Origin: Linanthus parryae | Taxonomy: Eukaryota > Streptophyta > Magnoliopsida > Ericales > Polemoniaceae | Assembly: GCA_023055425.1 (NCBI GenBank) | Contig: JALGPY010000006.1 | Span: 69,534,127 to 69,598,126, forward strand | Length of the DNA stretch: 64,000 nucleotides | Direction: 5' to 3' | Made by a program: the position numbers and the translations under genes | The notes under the pieces: model-generated | What the model saw: only the letters and a program-made list of their open reading frames with translations | Told to the model about the DNA's origin: nothing | Database searches by the model: none | Shown: one piece after another, positions 47,226-57,353 of the stretch | How positions within the stretch are numbered: position 1 is the first letter of the stretch | Layout: each line of letters begins with the position of its first letter

Positions 47226-48902
47226 CTACTGATCTGGCCTGTAACTAGAATCTGTGTTCTCCGGAGTAGACTGGTCAGTCGGCTCTGGAGATGGTGAAGG
47301 GGTTCGCCCCCTGGCGCGTTTCCTCGCAGCATGGCGTGCTGCGGCAGCGGTACCAGCGTGGCTGGCACCGGGATGGGCACTGCTGGCCCCTGGGTCTGCA
47401 TGCTCTCTCCTAGGTGGGTACTGGGTACCGGGTCTGCCAGGGTCACCGACACTGTCTGCATGCTCAGGGCTCGGTGTGGGGTCATGGCCAGAGAAGCTAT
47501 CATATGGCCGGCTATCCTCCATTGTCCAGCTGGGACAGTTATCACTCGAATAGCGGTCCGGAAAGTTAAATCTCTTACCACGCATGTTGCTCTGAATTTC
47601 AGCGAGTGCCGCCTCATGAGCTCTCAATGCGGCTGTGTTAGCGTGGTAAATATGCTTCTGGGTCTTGAACAACTTTCCAAGACCCCTGGCCATTTTCTTG
47701 ACCGTCCTTACCAGGTAGTTCTGTACTTTTTCTTGGGCCTTAATTTTCTTTCTGACCCATTCCTCATGCTCAGTCCTCTCCAGGCGCCCAAAAGAACTGC
47801 GCCTGGCCCCTCTGCTGGACTGCCCTAAGTCAGGGTCGGCCTGCCTGTGTTCACTGGAACTGGCAGATCGTGGCAGTCGGAAGGGACCTGGTAAGGCTGG
47901 AAAACTCCCATCACCGGGAGGAGGTGGTGGTGGCATCCCAACACCCCCACCCTGAGGTGGAGCATCATCATCATCATCGTCCACTTGGACAAATTCTGGA
48001 GGCCCGTGCACGGCCTCATGCAACGCACATCTCATGTTTCGGTACTTGCGTACCTGCACTGGTCGAATATCTCTCAGCTCGCCAGGGATAACTACCAGAT
48101 AATCCTGCGCCATTTTTGTTAACATCCCCAGGAGACCCAAACCCTTCTTGCTGTGGGTCTCTCTTCGTTCCCAGAAAAACTCACAAATGATCTCCGGGAG
48201 GCTCACAGGCTCTCGGGCCATCAGACAGTACATCAACAGGGCAATATTATAATCAATGCGGGTAAAGTGTTTAATACCCACAACTCTGTTGTTCACCCAC
48301 TCGGTCCACCATCTCGCCTCTCGAATCAGGTAGGTCGCAGGGAGTTTCCGGTAGGAAGGACTCCGTTCAGGATAGTACCAAGCAGCGCCTGGTACACCAG
48401 CACACAGGGTGGTCAAGATCTGCTCACTAAGCTGTTCAGATGGATGACGCCTCAGTTCCTGAAACTGACAGTCATCCAACACTAATTCCAGACCCAGACT
48501 CTCTCGGATACTCTCTGGGGTGATTCGAATCCATCTCTTTCTGCAGTAAATCCAGTCAATTGACTGGGCTTCACTGTTCATGCACTGCTGGAGATTGCTG
48601 TAAATCTCCTTAGCCAGCACAGAACTGACTTGCAGATTGGTAAAACCAGTAAACAAATCCCCAAAATGATCCTGCCCAGTATAGTTGAACAGTTCATCCC
48701 CCATTGCTACTCTATCACGGGGAAAGGTCCTCTCAGCAGGTATGTCATACCGAATCTTTTTGTCTTGCAGATAGAAACGGTGAGCCTCCATGTTAACAAA
48801 CCTATGGTCGCAGAAATGGTCAACCCTAAGCAATCTGCAGTCTATGATGTTCAAGGGTGCAATTGCCCTATCAGGCCTCATGTAAGGGCTATCCTCATCC
48901 AT
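47226..48902 (-). CDS. Athila-2 ORF3, intact (putative plant transposon protein family, PF20167-like)
   Basis: This is the only long uninterrupted non-gag-pol gene in the window: 558 codons from ATG 48902 (MDEDSPYMRP) to a stop at 47226-47228. Residues about 65-245 match the family core (RWIRITPESIRESLGLEL, ARWWTEWVNNRVVGIKHF, YCLMAREPVSLPEIICEFF). Then follow an acidic D-run and a PPPPPP run (about residues 300-330), a basic helical region (EWVRKKIKAQEKVQNYLVRT, LGKLFKTQKHIYHANTAAL), and a basic nuclear-signal-like ARKRARGRTP near the C-terminus. There is no signal peptide, membrane helix or furin-like site, so 'env-like' is not supported. It sits behind its own TATA box and a nine-pair palindrome array. 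A nuclear DNA- or chromatin-binding role is my inference. Confidence 0.85.
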   Translation of the reverse strand: MDEDSPYMRPDRAIAPLNIIDCRLLRVDHFCDHRFVNMEAHRFYLQDKKIRYDIPAERTFPRDRVAMGDELFNYTGQDHFGDLFTGFTNLQVSSVLAKEIYSNLQQCMNSEAQSIDWIYCRKRWIRITPESIRESLGLELVLDDCQFQELRRHPSEQLSEQILTTLCAGVPGAAWYYPERSPSYRKLPATYLIREARWWTEWVNNRVVGIKHFTRIDYNIALLMYCLMAREPVSLPEIICEFFWERRETHSKKGLGLLGMLTKMAQDYLVVIPGELRDIRPVQVRKYRNMRCALHEAVHGPPEFVQVDDDDDDAPPQGGGVGMPPPPPPGDGSFPALPGPFRLPRSASSSEHRQADPDLGQSSRGARRSSFGRLERTEHEEWVRKKIKAQEKVQNYLVRTVKKMARGLGKLFKTQKHIYHANTAALRAHEAALAEIQSNMRGKRFNFPDRYSSDNCPSWTMEDSRPYDSFSGHDPTPSPEHADSVGDPGRPGTQYPPRREHADPGASSAHPGASHAGTAAAARHAARKRARGRTPSPSPEPTDQSTPENTDSSYRPDQ

Positions 48903-49298
48903 TTCAAGATTCAAACAGAAAAATGAAAATATTCAAAGAGAAGGAAAAGATAGAACCTGGCTACCCGGAGTGAATCTTACGGGTACAGATATGAAAATTA
49001 CTCTCTGAAGTGGATTTGAAGTTGTTTGGATCTGATGAGTTGGACCACCCCCACACTGTTCCTGACTTTCCGGTGGTCCTGCAGTGGTCGTCGGAGATTG
49101 CTGGCGGCTGACTGCTTCTGGCGGCTGCTAGGGCAGAGAGAATTTCTAGAGATAGAGTTGAAAACTGGATGACTTGGGTGAAAATGAGTCACTGTCATCC
49201 GTACAGTATATATAGGCAAATTTTCAGAAATTGCAGAATGGCCCCTAAATTTCAAATTTTTTCAAATTTTTCCGAAATTTTTTGATCCCGCTCGAATG
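48903..49298 (-). promoter_or_regulatory. Athila-2 ORF3 leader with candidate TATA box
   Basis: TATATATAC reads on the minus strand from 49214 to 49206, with 84 bp between it and the nearest palindrome. The leader toward the ATG at 48902 includes a purine tract counterpart near 49048-49060 and no open frame of note. Confidence 0.6.
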
Positions 49299-49871
49299 TG
49301 CGTTTGAACGCAGCTTGTGCGTTTGAACGCACAGCTTTTATTTTTCTGGAAATTTTGAAATTCTCATGATTTGCGTTTGAACGCACCCTGTGCGTTTGAA
49401 CGCAATGCTTGAAGGTCCATGAAATTTCTGGGTTTGTTGAGTTGCGTTTGAACGCACATGAGTTGCGTTTGAACGCAATGCTTGTCCTCTGCAATGTCTC
49501 TGATGAGCTGCGTTTGAACGCACATACTCTGCGTTTAAACGCACGCCTTGTCTCTAGAAATTCTCTGCTGATTGGGTCTTGCGTTTGAACGCAGGTTATG
49601 CGTCTAAACGCACGTCCTTAGATTTTTCCACCTCATCTTTGTCTTCTTCTTGCGTTTGAACGCACCCTGTGCGTTTGAACGCACCATTTGGTGGCTGGAA
49701 ATTTTCACTGTGTGATCTGCGTTTGAACGCAGCTCCTCTGCGTTTGAACGCATAAGTGTTAGCCGTTTCCAGTGTTTCTTCTGTCGGTTGGTGGGTCTGC
49801 GTTTGAACGCAGGGTGTCTGCGTTTGAACGCACTTGTGCGTTTGAACGCATGTCTCCTGCGTTTGAACGCA
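49299..49871 (-). repeat. Athila-2 internal palindrome array, 18 copies in 9 pairs
   Basis: Pairs start at 49299/49318, 49372/49391, 49443/49464, 49509/49530, 49580/49599, 49651/49670, 49718/49739, 49798/49819 and 49837/49858. Spacings are 19, 19, 21, 21, 19, 19, 21, 21 and 21 bp. Pair starts are 73, 71, 66, 71, 71, 67, 80 and 39 bp apart. On the sense (minus) strand nearly all have the CA centre. Confidence 0.95.
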
Positions 49872-50044
49872 CACCTCTGATTCCTGAAACACTGAGTTCA
49901 ACATTAAATCCCTCTTTCTCACTTTTCTCTCAAATTATGAACATTGTAAAAATTATATAAAAACAACTAATCTATGTTGGTTTGCCTCCCAACCAGCGCT
50001 TGTGATTTACAGTCGACAGCCCGACTTTGTTACCTCTGTTGTGA

Positions 50045-53000
50045 TCACGGAAGGTCGAGGTAGATTGCCTCTACCTCCATGATTTCCTGAGGTTCTCTGT
50101 ATGGCTTGACTCTGTTCCCATTCACCTTGAAAACTGTATTATCCCTCGGGTTCTCCAGCTCCACCACTCCCCATGATGTAATGTCCTTCACAATAAATGG
50201 TCCAGACCATCTTGAGCGCAGCTTCCCTGGGTAGAATTTCATCCTTGAGTTGTAGAGGAGAACCTTCTGCCCGATTTCTATCTTCTTTGGTAGAATGCGG
50301 TTGTCATGCCACTTCTTTGTTTTTTCTTTATAAATTTTGGCACTCTCATATGCAGTTTTACGGAATTCCTCCAGTTCAAGGAGTGCCATCTTCCGTTTGC
50401 TTCCCGATAAACTGTGATCCATATTTAGCTGCTTGATTGCCCAGTATGCTTTGTGCTCCAATTCTACTGGTAAGTGACATGCTTTTCCAAACACCAGCTG
50501 GTACGAGGACATTCCCAGTGGGGTTTTATAAGCAGTTCTGTATGCCCAGAGTGCATCATCCAGCTTTAACGACCAGTCCTTGCGTCCAGGATTCACAGTT
50601 TTTTCCAGTGTGCTATTTATCTCTCTGTTGGACACCTCTGCTTGCCCGTTTGCCTGAGGGTGATAAGGCAGTGATACCTTATGGATAGACACCCCGTACT
50701 GCTTTAGAACCTTGGCAAAGACTTTATTGATAAAATGAGAACCTCCATCACTGACCATGGCCCTCGGTGTTCCGAATCAAGTAAAGATGTTACGTTTGAG
50801 GAATCTTTCCACGACTGCCGCATCGTTCTTCTGACAGGCTATTGCTTCCACCCATTTTGACACGTAATCCACTGCCAGTAAGATGTAGAGATTTCCCAGA
50901 GACGAAGGGAATGGACCCATAAAATCGATACCCCATACATCAAAAGGCTCGACTTCTTGCCAAAGTGTCATGGGCATTTCATTCCGCTGGGAAATATTTC
51001 CTGTCCGTTGGCAGCGATCGCAACTCTGCGCATAATCGTGGCAATCCTTGAAAACTGTTGGCCAGAAAAATCCTGACTGCAGTACTTTGTGGGCTGTTCT
51101 CGGTCCACTGAAGTGTCCCCCACATTGTGCTGAGTGGCAGTGCTGAATTACCTCCAAAATCTCGTGACATGGAATGCATCGACGGAGAATATTGTCTGCC
51201 CCTTGCTTGAACAGATAGGGATCGTCCCAGAAATATTGCCTGCAGTCTGAAATAAATTTCTTTTTCTGCCAAGGGGTGATGTCTTCAGGGAGTTCTCCAT
51301 TGACCAAATAATTGGCTATGGCATAGTACCAGGGCCGTCTATTGGTCTTGATCTTCATAATATGTTCATCCGGAAAATTTTCTTGAATGGGCACCAGTTC
51401 CTCTGTAGGGTTTTCCAGGCGAGATAGATGATCAGCTACCACATTTTCAACTCCCTTTTTATCCCTGATTTCGACAAATTCCTGCATCAGCAGAATCCAA
51501 CGCAGCAGCCTTGGATTTGCGTCCTTCTTCTCCAGTAAGTATTTCAGCGCACTGTGATCTGTGAATATGATGACTTTTGAACCTACCAGGTACGATCTGA
51601 ATTTATCCAGGGCAAAGACGACTGCCAGCAGCTCCTTCTCTGTAGTCCCATAATTAATCTGTGCCTCATTCAGGACCCTGCTGGCATAGTAGATGACACT
51701 GCACACCTTGTCCTTCAGCTGTCCCAGTACCGCGCCCACTGCATAATCACTAGCGTCGCACATCAGCTCGAACGGGAGGGTCCAGTCTGGTGTTGTGATA
51801 ATGGGTGCAGTTGTCAGCCTCTCTTTAAGCACGTCAAATGCTTCTTTGCAGGCTTCATCAAATACGAAGGGCACATCTTTTCCCAACAAATTACATAGTC
51901 GCTTTGTAATTTTTGAGAAATATTTAATAAACCTTCTGTAAAAACCTGCGTGGCCCAAAAAACTCTTAATTGCCCTCACTATGGTTGGATACGGCAGCTG
52001 CTTGATCACCTCTATTTTTGCCCTTTCTACTTCCAGTCCTTTGCTGGAAATCCTGTGTCCCAGCACTATTCCTTCAGTAACCATGAAGTGGCATTTTTCC
52101 TAGTTGAGTACCAGGTTTGTTTTTCTGCAGCGGATCAGCACTCTGGCCAGATGGTATAAGCAATCTTCAAAGCTGTCTCCGAATAACGAAAAATCGTCCA
52201 TGAAGACTTCCAAATTTTTCTCTATCATATCAGAGAAAATAGCCATCATACATCTTTGGAATGTCGCTGGAGCGTTGCACAATCCAAATGGCATTCGTCT
52301 AAAGGCGAACGTTCCGTACGGGCAGGTGAACGTCGTCTTTTCTTGGTCTTCTGGATTTATGTAGATCTGGTTGTAGCCAGAGTACCCGTCAAGAAAGCAG
52401 TAATAGCATGGTGCGCTAGTCTGTCTAACATCTGTTCCATGAATGGCAGCGGAAAATGGTCTTTCAGTGTGGCATCGTTCAGCTTCCGATAGTCCATACG
52501 GATTCGCCAGCCAGTGACAGTGCGCTGGGCGATCTGCTCCTGATCAGCATTCTGTACTACTGTAATTCCCCCTTTCTTTGGTACACACTGGACAGGACTG
52601 ACCCAGGTGCTGTCTGATATGGGATATATAATTCCTGCTTCTAGCCACTTCATGACCTCCTTACGTACCACATCTTTCATGATTGGGTTTAGCCTCCTTT
52701 GAGGCTGGATAACTGGCTTCTTTCCTTCTTCGATTCTTATTTTGTGCATGCAATAATCAGGACTGATTCCCTTTAGGTCTGCAATTGTCCATCCGATGGC
52801 TTCTTTATGCTCTCGGAGTACCTCCAACAGCTTTTGTTCCTGTTCCTGAGATAAAAGAGAAGAAACAATTACCGGCAGAGTATTATTTTCACCAATAAAA
52901 GCATACCTGAGGTGGTCTGGCAACTGTTTTAATTCCAGAACTGGTGGTTCCTGGAGTGACGGGACCAGTGTCATTTTCTGCTCGCCTCCTTCATCCCTGT

Positions 53001-53070
53001 ATAGCGTGACCCAGCTTTCAGTTCCCATGATATTCTCATCCTGCTGCTCCTCTGTTTCCTCTGGATACAT
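50045..53070 (-). pseudogene. Athila-2 pol: reverse transcriptase, RNase H, integrase (broken)
   Basis: RT opens in the stretch 53070-52357. A missing T near 52410 shifts the frame. RT resumes at 52294 with PFGLCNAPATFQRCMM and an intact catalytic FMDD. A stop (TGG to TAG) falls at 52100. The long stretch 52084-50777 holds the rest of RT, RNase H ([28 protein letters not shown]) and integrase with its full zinc-binding part ([20 protein letters not shown]) and [12 protein letters not shown] stop at 50777 (RNIFT end) interrupts the core. The last part (50758-50045) carries [13 protein letters not shown] and the C-terminal domain. Compared with Athila-1 the catalytic residues are better kept, but the reading frame is not. 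Confidence 0.92.
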
Positions 53071-53109
53071 GTCCTCAAATTCCTCCCATAAATCTTCTAT
53101 CTCATCATT

Positions 53110-55449
53110 CTACAGATTGTCAATTACTTCTACTGCAAAACAGTTTTCATGCCCATAATGGTCAGGAAGCTGGAGAGATTTGAAAACGTTGAATTTCACT
53201 TTTTCTTCGTTGATTTGCATGGACAACTCTCCACTTTTGCAGTTAATAATGGCTTCACCAGTCGCCAGGAAAGGTCTGCCCAGGATTAGCGGGACCTCTC
53301 CGGCCTCCATATCCAGTATCACAAAATCTGCTGGAAAAATAAGCTCTCCCACTTTCACCAGGATATCTTCAATTACTCCATAGGCAGGTTTCACAGATCT
53401 GTCAGCCATTTGAAGCATAATTCTTGTTGGACGTGGTTCTCCGACTCCCAGACTTTTGAAGATGGTCAGTGGCATCAGGTTGATGCTGGCGCCCAAGTCA
53501 CATAGGGCTTTTCCTGTGTATGCACTGCCCAGGGTTACTGGAATAACAAAGCTGCCAGGGTCTTTCTTTTTCAGTGGTAGACCATTTTTTACACAACTGC
53601 TCGCTTCTGCCGTCAGATTCACTGTTTCGAAGTCACTCATTCGCCTTCTCCCGTACAATATGTCTTTAAGAAATTTCGCATAAGTAGGCATTTTGGCAAG
53701 TGCTTCGGAAAAAGGTATGTTTATCTGTAATTGCTTGAATACCTCCAGAAATCTGGCGTAGTCTTTGCTGTCATCTCTCTTGCGTGTCTTCAGAGGGTAA
53801 GGAACCTCCTTAGAAATTGGCACTGTTTCTGGATTACCCTCATTAGTCTGCGCTGCTTCCTGCTCGACCGAACCCCTTTTCTGAGGGTTAGCGGTTGAAC
53901 TGTCTTCCCGGTCAATCACTTCCTGTTCAATAATTTTTGACTTTTCAGCGCGTGCATGACTGGGATACGGTGGATCCTGCAGTGCAATTCCACTCCGAGT
54001 TGTGATAGCATTGATTTGAGCGCGTGGGTTGTTCACTGTGTTTGATGGTAAATTCCCTGGGGCTCGTTCTGCCTGGTTCTGTGCAAGCTGACCATTCTGT
54101 ACCTCCAAGTTGCGGATAGCAATCTTCATCTGGCTTACATCAGCAGTTAATGACTCCATCTGCGCAAATCTAGTTTCCCACTGCTTATTGAATTTCTCCA
54201 TATAGGACTCAAAATGTTGTTGTGACAAATTTAGCTGTGGTGCTGCTTGTGCAGGCTGAGCTGGAGCTGTCTGTTGTGCCTGTGGCCTGTGCTGGAATCC
54301 TGGTGCATATACTGCTGCATTGGGATTTCCGTAGCGAAACCCTGGATGATCACGTGTGCCTGGTCTGTAGCGACTAGGATCCCACTGCTGCTGAACATAG
54401 TTGGCATCTTCGGTCTGAAGCTCCAGAATTGCTGCGTCAAAGTCAGGTTCATCTACTGATGCCACAGGCTTCTTCTCTGTATACACCTTTTTGACTAAGT
54501 CATGTACCACTTTCGTGAGATTGTCAATCCTGTCATCAACCACTGGTTCTGCTACCGCTGTGAGCCTGCGGTCATCAAACAGGCGAGTATCCTGTTTGGC
54601 TAACTGTTTCATCAGTTCGTATGCTCCATCCTTATCCACATGGTATAAAAAGTTACCCCCAGCTTCCCTATCAATCCTGTCAGCATTCTCCCTGTCAAGA
54701 GCATGGTAGAATACCTGCAGAATTTTTGCGTCCCCGAAGCCGTGATTGGGGCATTTTTTAACGAGTCTCATCAACCTGTCCCATGCGTCTACCACTGTCT
54801 CCCCCATCTGCTGTTTGAAAGATAAAATCTCACTCTGTAGCTTGATAACGCGGGATGCGGGGTAGAATTTTGCCAAAAAATCAGCAACACACCCATCCCA
54901 GGTAGTGATAGACCTCGGTGGTCTTGCCTCCAGCCAATCTTTTGCTGTTCCGAACAAGCAGTATGGGAATAAAATCAGCTTTAGCGTGTCCGCTTCGACT
55001 CCTCTATACTTAATCTTGTTGCAGTAATCTTCAAATTTTCCAAGGAAGTCGTTTGGATCTTCATCTGCCTTCCCATTAAAAGGACAATGAGTTTGGGCGG
55101 TCTGAATGGTGGATGATTTCAGATCGAAGTGCTCTGCTGTAATGGGTCGCACTACGATAGCTGGTTGATGTCCTCCGGTTGGGACTTCAAAGTTTTCAAC
55201 TAACGCCCTTCCAGACCTGTTATAAGTCCTCTGATTGTTCCTGGCAGCAAAACCTGCTGCTATCAGCTCTTCAATGTAAAGAGCCATCTGTGCTGGAGTA
55301 CGTTGCTGCTGTCCTGTGGGTGTTCCTATTTCGGTTGTGGTGTCTTCTTCGTGCTCAGACATCGCGGCTCGGTGTCTGCGACTTTGCTCTCTGAAAAGTT
55401 TTTCGGAATCTTCAAGTGGTGATACCAGTTTGCTAGGCAATCTGGGCAT
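53110..55449 (-). pseudogene. Athila-2 gag-protease open stretch
   Basis: 779 codons from ATG 55449 (MPRLPSKLVSPLEDSEKLF). The gag core is near residues 120-260 (CPFNGKADEDPNDFLGKFED, LFGTAKDWLEARPPRSITTW). A Gln-rich linker and then protease with CDLGASINLMP near residue 650 follow. Gag and pol are in one frame here, so the family normally makes a single polyprotein. A stop (GAG to TAG type) at 53110-53112 ends it before RT, with the same frame open beyond. Gag plus protease may still be made. Confidence 0.9.
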
Positions 55450-55570
55450 AAACTAGAATAGCCTGAAAATCAGAATTCAAGAGCAATAAGTCGAAAGAAA
55501 GTAAATGTAAAAAGAAAAGGAAAAACTTTGAGACTTATTATAATGTCTTTTTAACAAAAACTGTAACCGT

Positions 55571-55588
55571 TCCCCGGCAACGGCGCCA
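55571..55588 (-). promoter_or_regulatory. Athila-2 primer binding site (tRNA-Asp)
   Basis: The minus strand reads TGGCGCCGTTGCCGGGGA, identical to Athila-1, six bases after the 5' LTR. Confidence 0.95.
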
Positions 55589-55594
55589 AAAACT

Positions 55595-57348
55595 TGACAG
55601 CGTAAATCTATCTGCTTTTTCGCAAGTGTACGATCAAGTAATATAGAGTATGTAATTGTGACTCTGGTTGTCGAACCCTCGAGAACAGTTTAAGTTGTTC
55701 CTTATTAGACTTAGAATTAGACACAAAGTTTGTAAAAAGGAGGAAGGTTTGGGGTTTGATTCTACTCACTAAATTGCAGTAAATAAAACAATATTTTAGA
55801 AAAGCTTATTTTTTTTTAAATATTTTGCAGAAATCGCGGTAGTTGTAAAAATTGATAATTCTAAGAATCTAGGTTCCAGGATCCCCTAAGGTTACTCTCC
55901 AGCTTTCATGGTATATTTGATTTCACAAACACACGGTGATTTTGTTTCTGCCAGCATACCAACAGTACAATCTCCTCTCGGTCTCATGCACCGGTCACTC
56001 CCCTGCAGATTTTCGGGTCCTCTCGGTCCACCTAAATCTGCAGGTTCGTTCTAAGTCTGCTAGTGTTACAGGTTCTCCTCTCGGTCTCCCCCTAAACGTC
56101 TAACAGTTGGTCTAATGCTTCTGGGCTAGTCCCCTGATTCTTTTCACCTCTCGGTCCATCAAGGCAGAGTACTAAATCCTGTCTTTTCTTCCTAACTCTC
56201 ACTGGTCACTCTCGCGCACCAGATCCTGTCTTTAACACTCCTGGGTGATCAAGCCATTCATGTATGTAAATAAAATCAAAGACAGAATAATAAACAATCC
56301 ATCCTGTATTAAGGCTTAGCCATGCATCTGAAAATCAAATAACCAAGTCTGCTGAATTCATAAACCCTAGGTTCACCGAGAACCTAGGCAAAAGGTCTAG
56401 CTAGCTTGAATTATTGAAAAACAACGTTTCATAAAAGAGAGAAAAGATCAAACTAGTTATTGGCTGAATACTGAAAAACTGCTCCAATCCTGACTTGCTC
56501 CAATCCTGACGGCTCTGAAACTGGCTGCTGTGATGATGATGATAGATGTGTGAGTATGTATGCGTAACCCTAATTCAGTGCTGGGACACCTCCTTTTATA
56601 CTGCCACAGTCTCCAAAACTGATGCACGAAATTCCTGTTTTACCCTCAAAAAGACCCGTCCTGGAAGCTTCTGGAAACCTTCCGTGCGTTCGAACGCAAC
56701 TCTCCTGCGTTCAAACGCAGTGCGTTTGAACGCACACATCCTGTTTTTGAACGCAGGCCTTAACCATTTTTCCTTCCTCTGGCTTCTGACTTCTTGGACA
56801 CGTGCGTTTGAACGCAGCTCGCCTGCGTCTGAACGCACGTCTTGGTCTTTTCTTCTTCTGATTGTTGAGTCCTGCGTTTGAACGCAGGCTGTGCGTTTGA
56901 ATGCATGACTTAGCTTTTCTGCACTTCTGACTTTGAACCCTGCGTTTGAACGCAGACCGCCTGCGTCTGAACGCATGACTTAGCCTACTTTCCGCCATTT
57001 TCCTGCTGCTCTTATCTTGTGCGTCTGAACGCAGGTACCCTGCGTTTGAACGCACAACTTAGCCTTTTTTCTCTTTTTTTCTGCTCAGCTTTCCTGACAC
57101 GCTGCCTCCCATCCAAGTTAATCTCATGCATTTCTCGGCACCTGTTACCTGCACATCATAACATGTACCCGCGATCATATCCAACAAACAAACGTATGCA
57201 TAAAATTACTCAAATCTTGCAGTCATGTTCTATAAATCTCTACCTCGTATCAGGTGGAAAATAAGCTGAAAATGGGCAAACTCAACTCTCACAGGGTCAA
57301 AACCAATAGTAAAAAGATGTCCCAGACTAATCAATTTTCAAGCTTTCA
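55595..57348 (-). repeat. Athila-2 5' LTR
   Basis: 1754 bp. The outer end reads TTTCA (57344-57348), while the other LTR has TGTCA, one terminal difference. TATAAAAGG lies on the minus strand from 56600. Confidence 0.95.
56685..57054 (-). repeat. Athila-2 5' LTR palindrome array
   Basis: Twelve sites matching those of the 3' LTR one for one, with the first site starting at 56685 and the last at 57041. One site near 56742 has decayed (CTGTTTTTGAACGCA). The TATA box lies 84 bp beyond the array. Confidence 0.95.
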
Positions 57349-57353
57349 GTTGC

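Larger units (their letters stand above)
44127..57348 (-). mobile_element. Athila-2: Ty3/gypsy Athila-type element inside copia B
   Basis: 13,222 bp with LTRs 44127-45884 and 55595-57348, a perfect TSD GTTGC (44122-44126 and 57349-57353), and tRNA-Asp primer site at 55571-55588. On the minus strand it has gag-pol (55449-50045), internal palindrome array, ORF3 (48902-47226), 3' UTR and hairpin plus purine tract. It belongs to the same family as Athila-1 and is close to it in coding sequence. Gag-pol has a few inactivating changes; ORF3 is uninterrupted. Confidence 0.95.

Noticed and set aside
47226..48902. Envelope (env) gene
   Set aside because: Athila and SIRE third ORFs are often called env-like. 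No signal peptide, transmembrane helix, fusion peptide or cysteine pattern is visible, and the basic tail suggests the nucleus.
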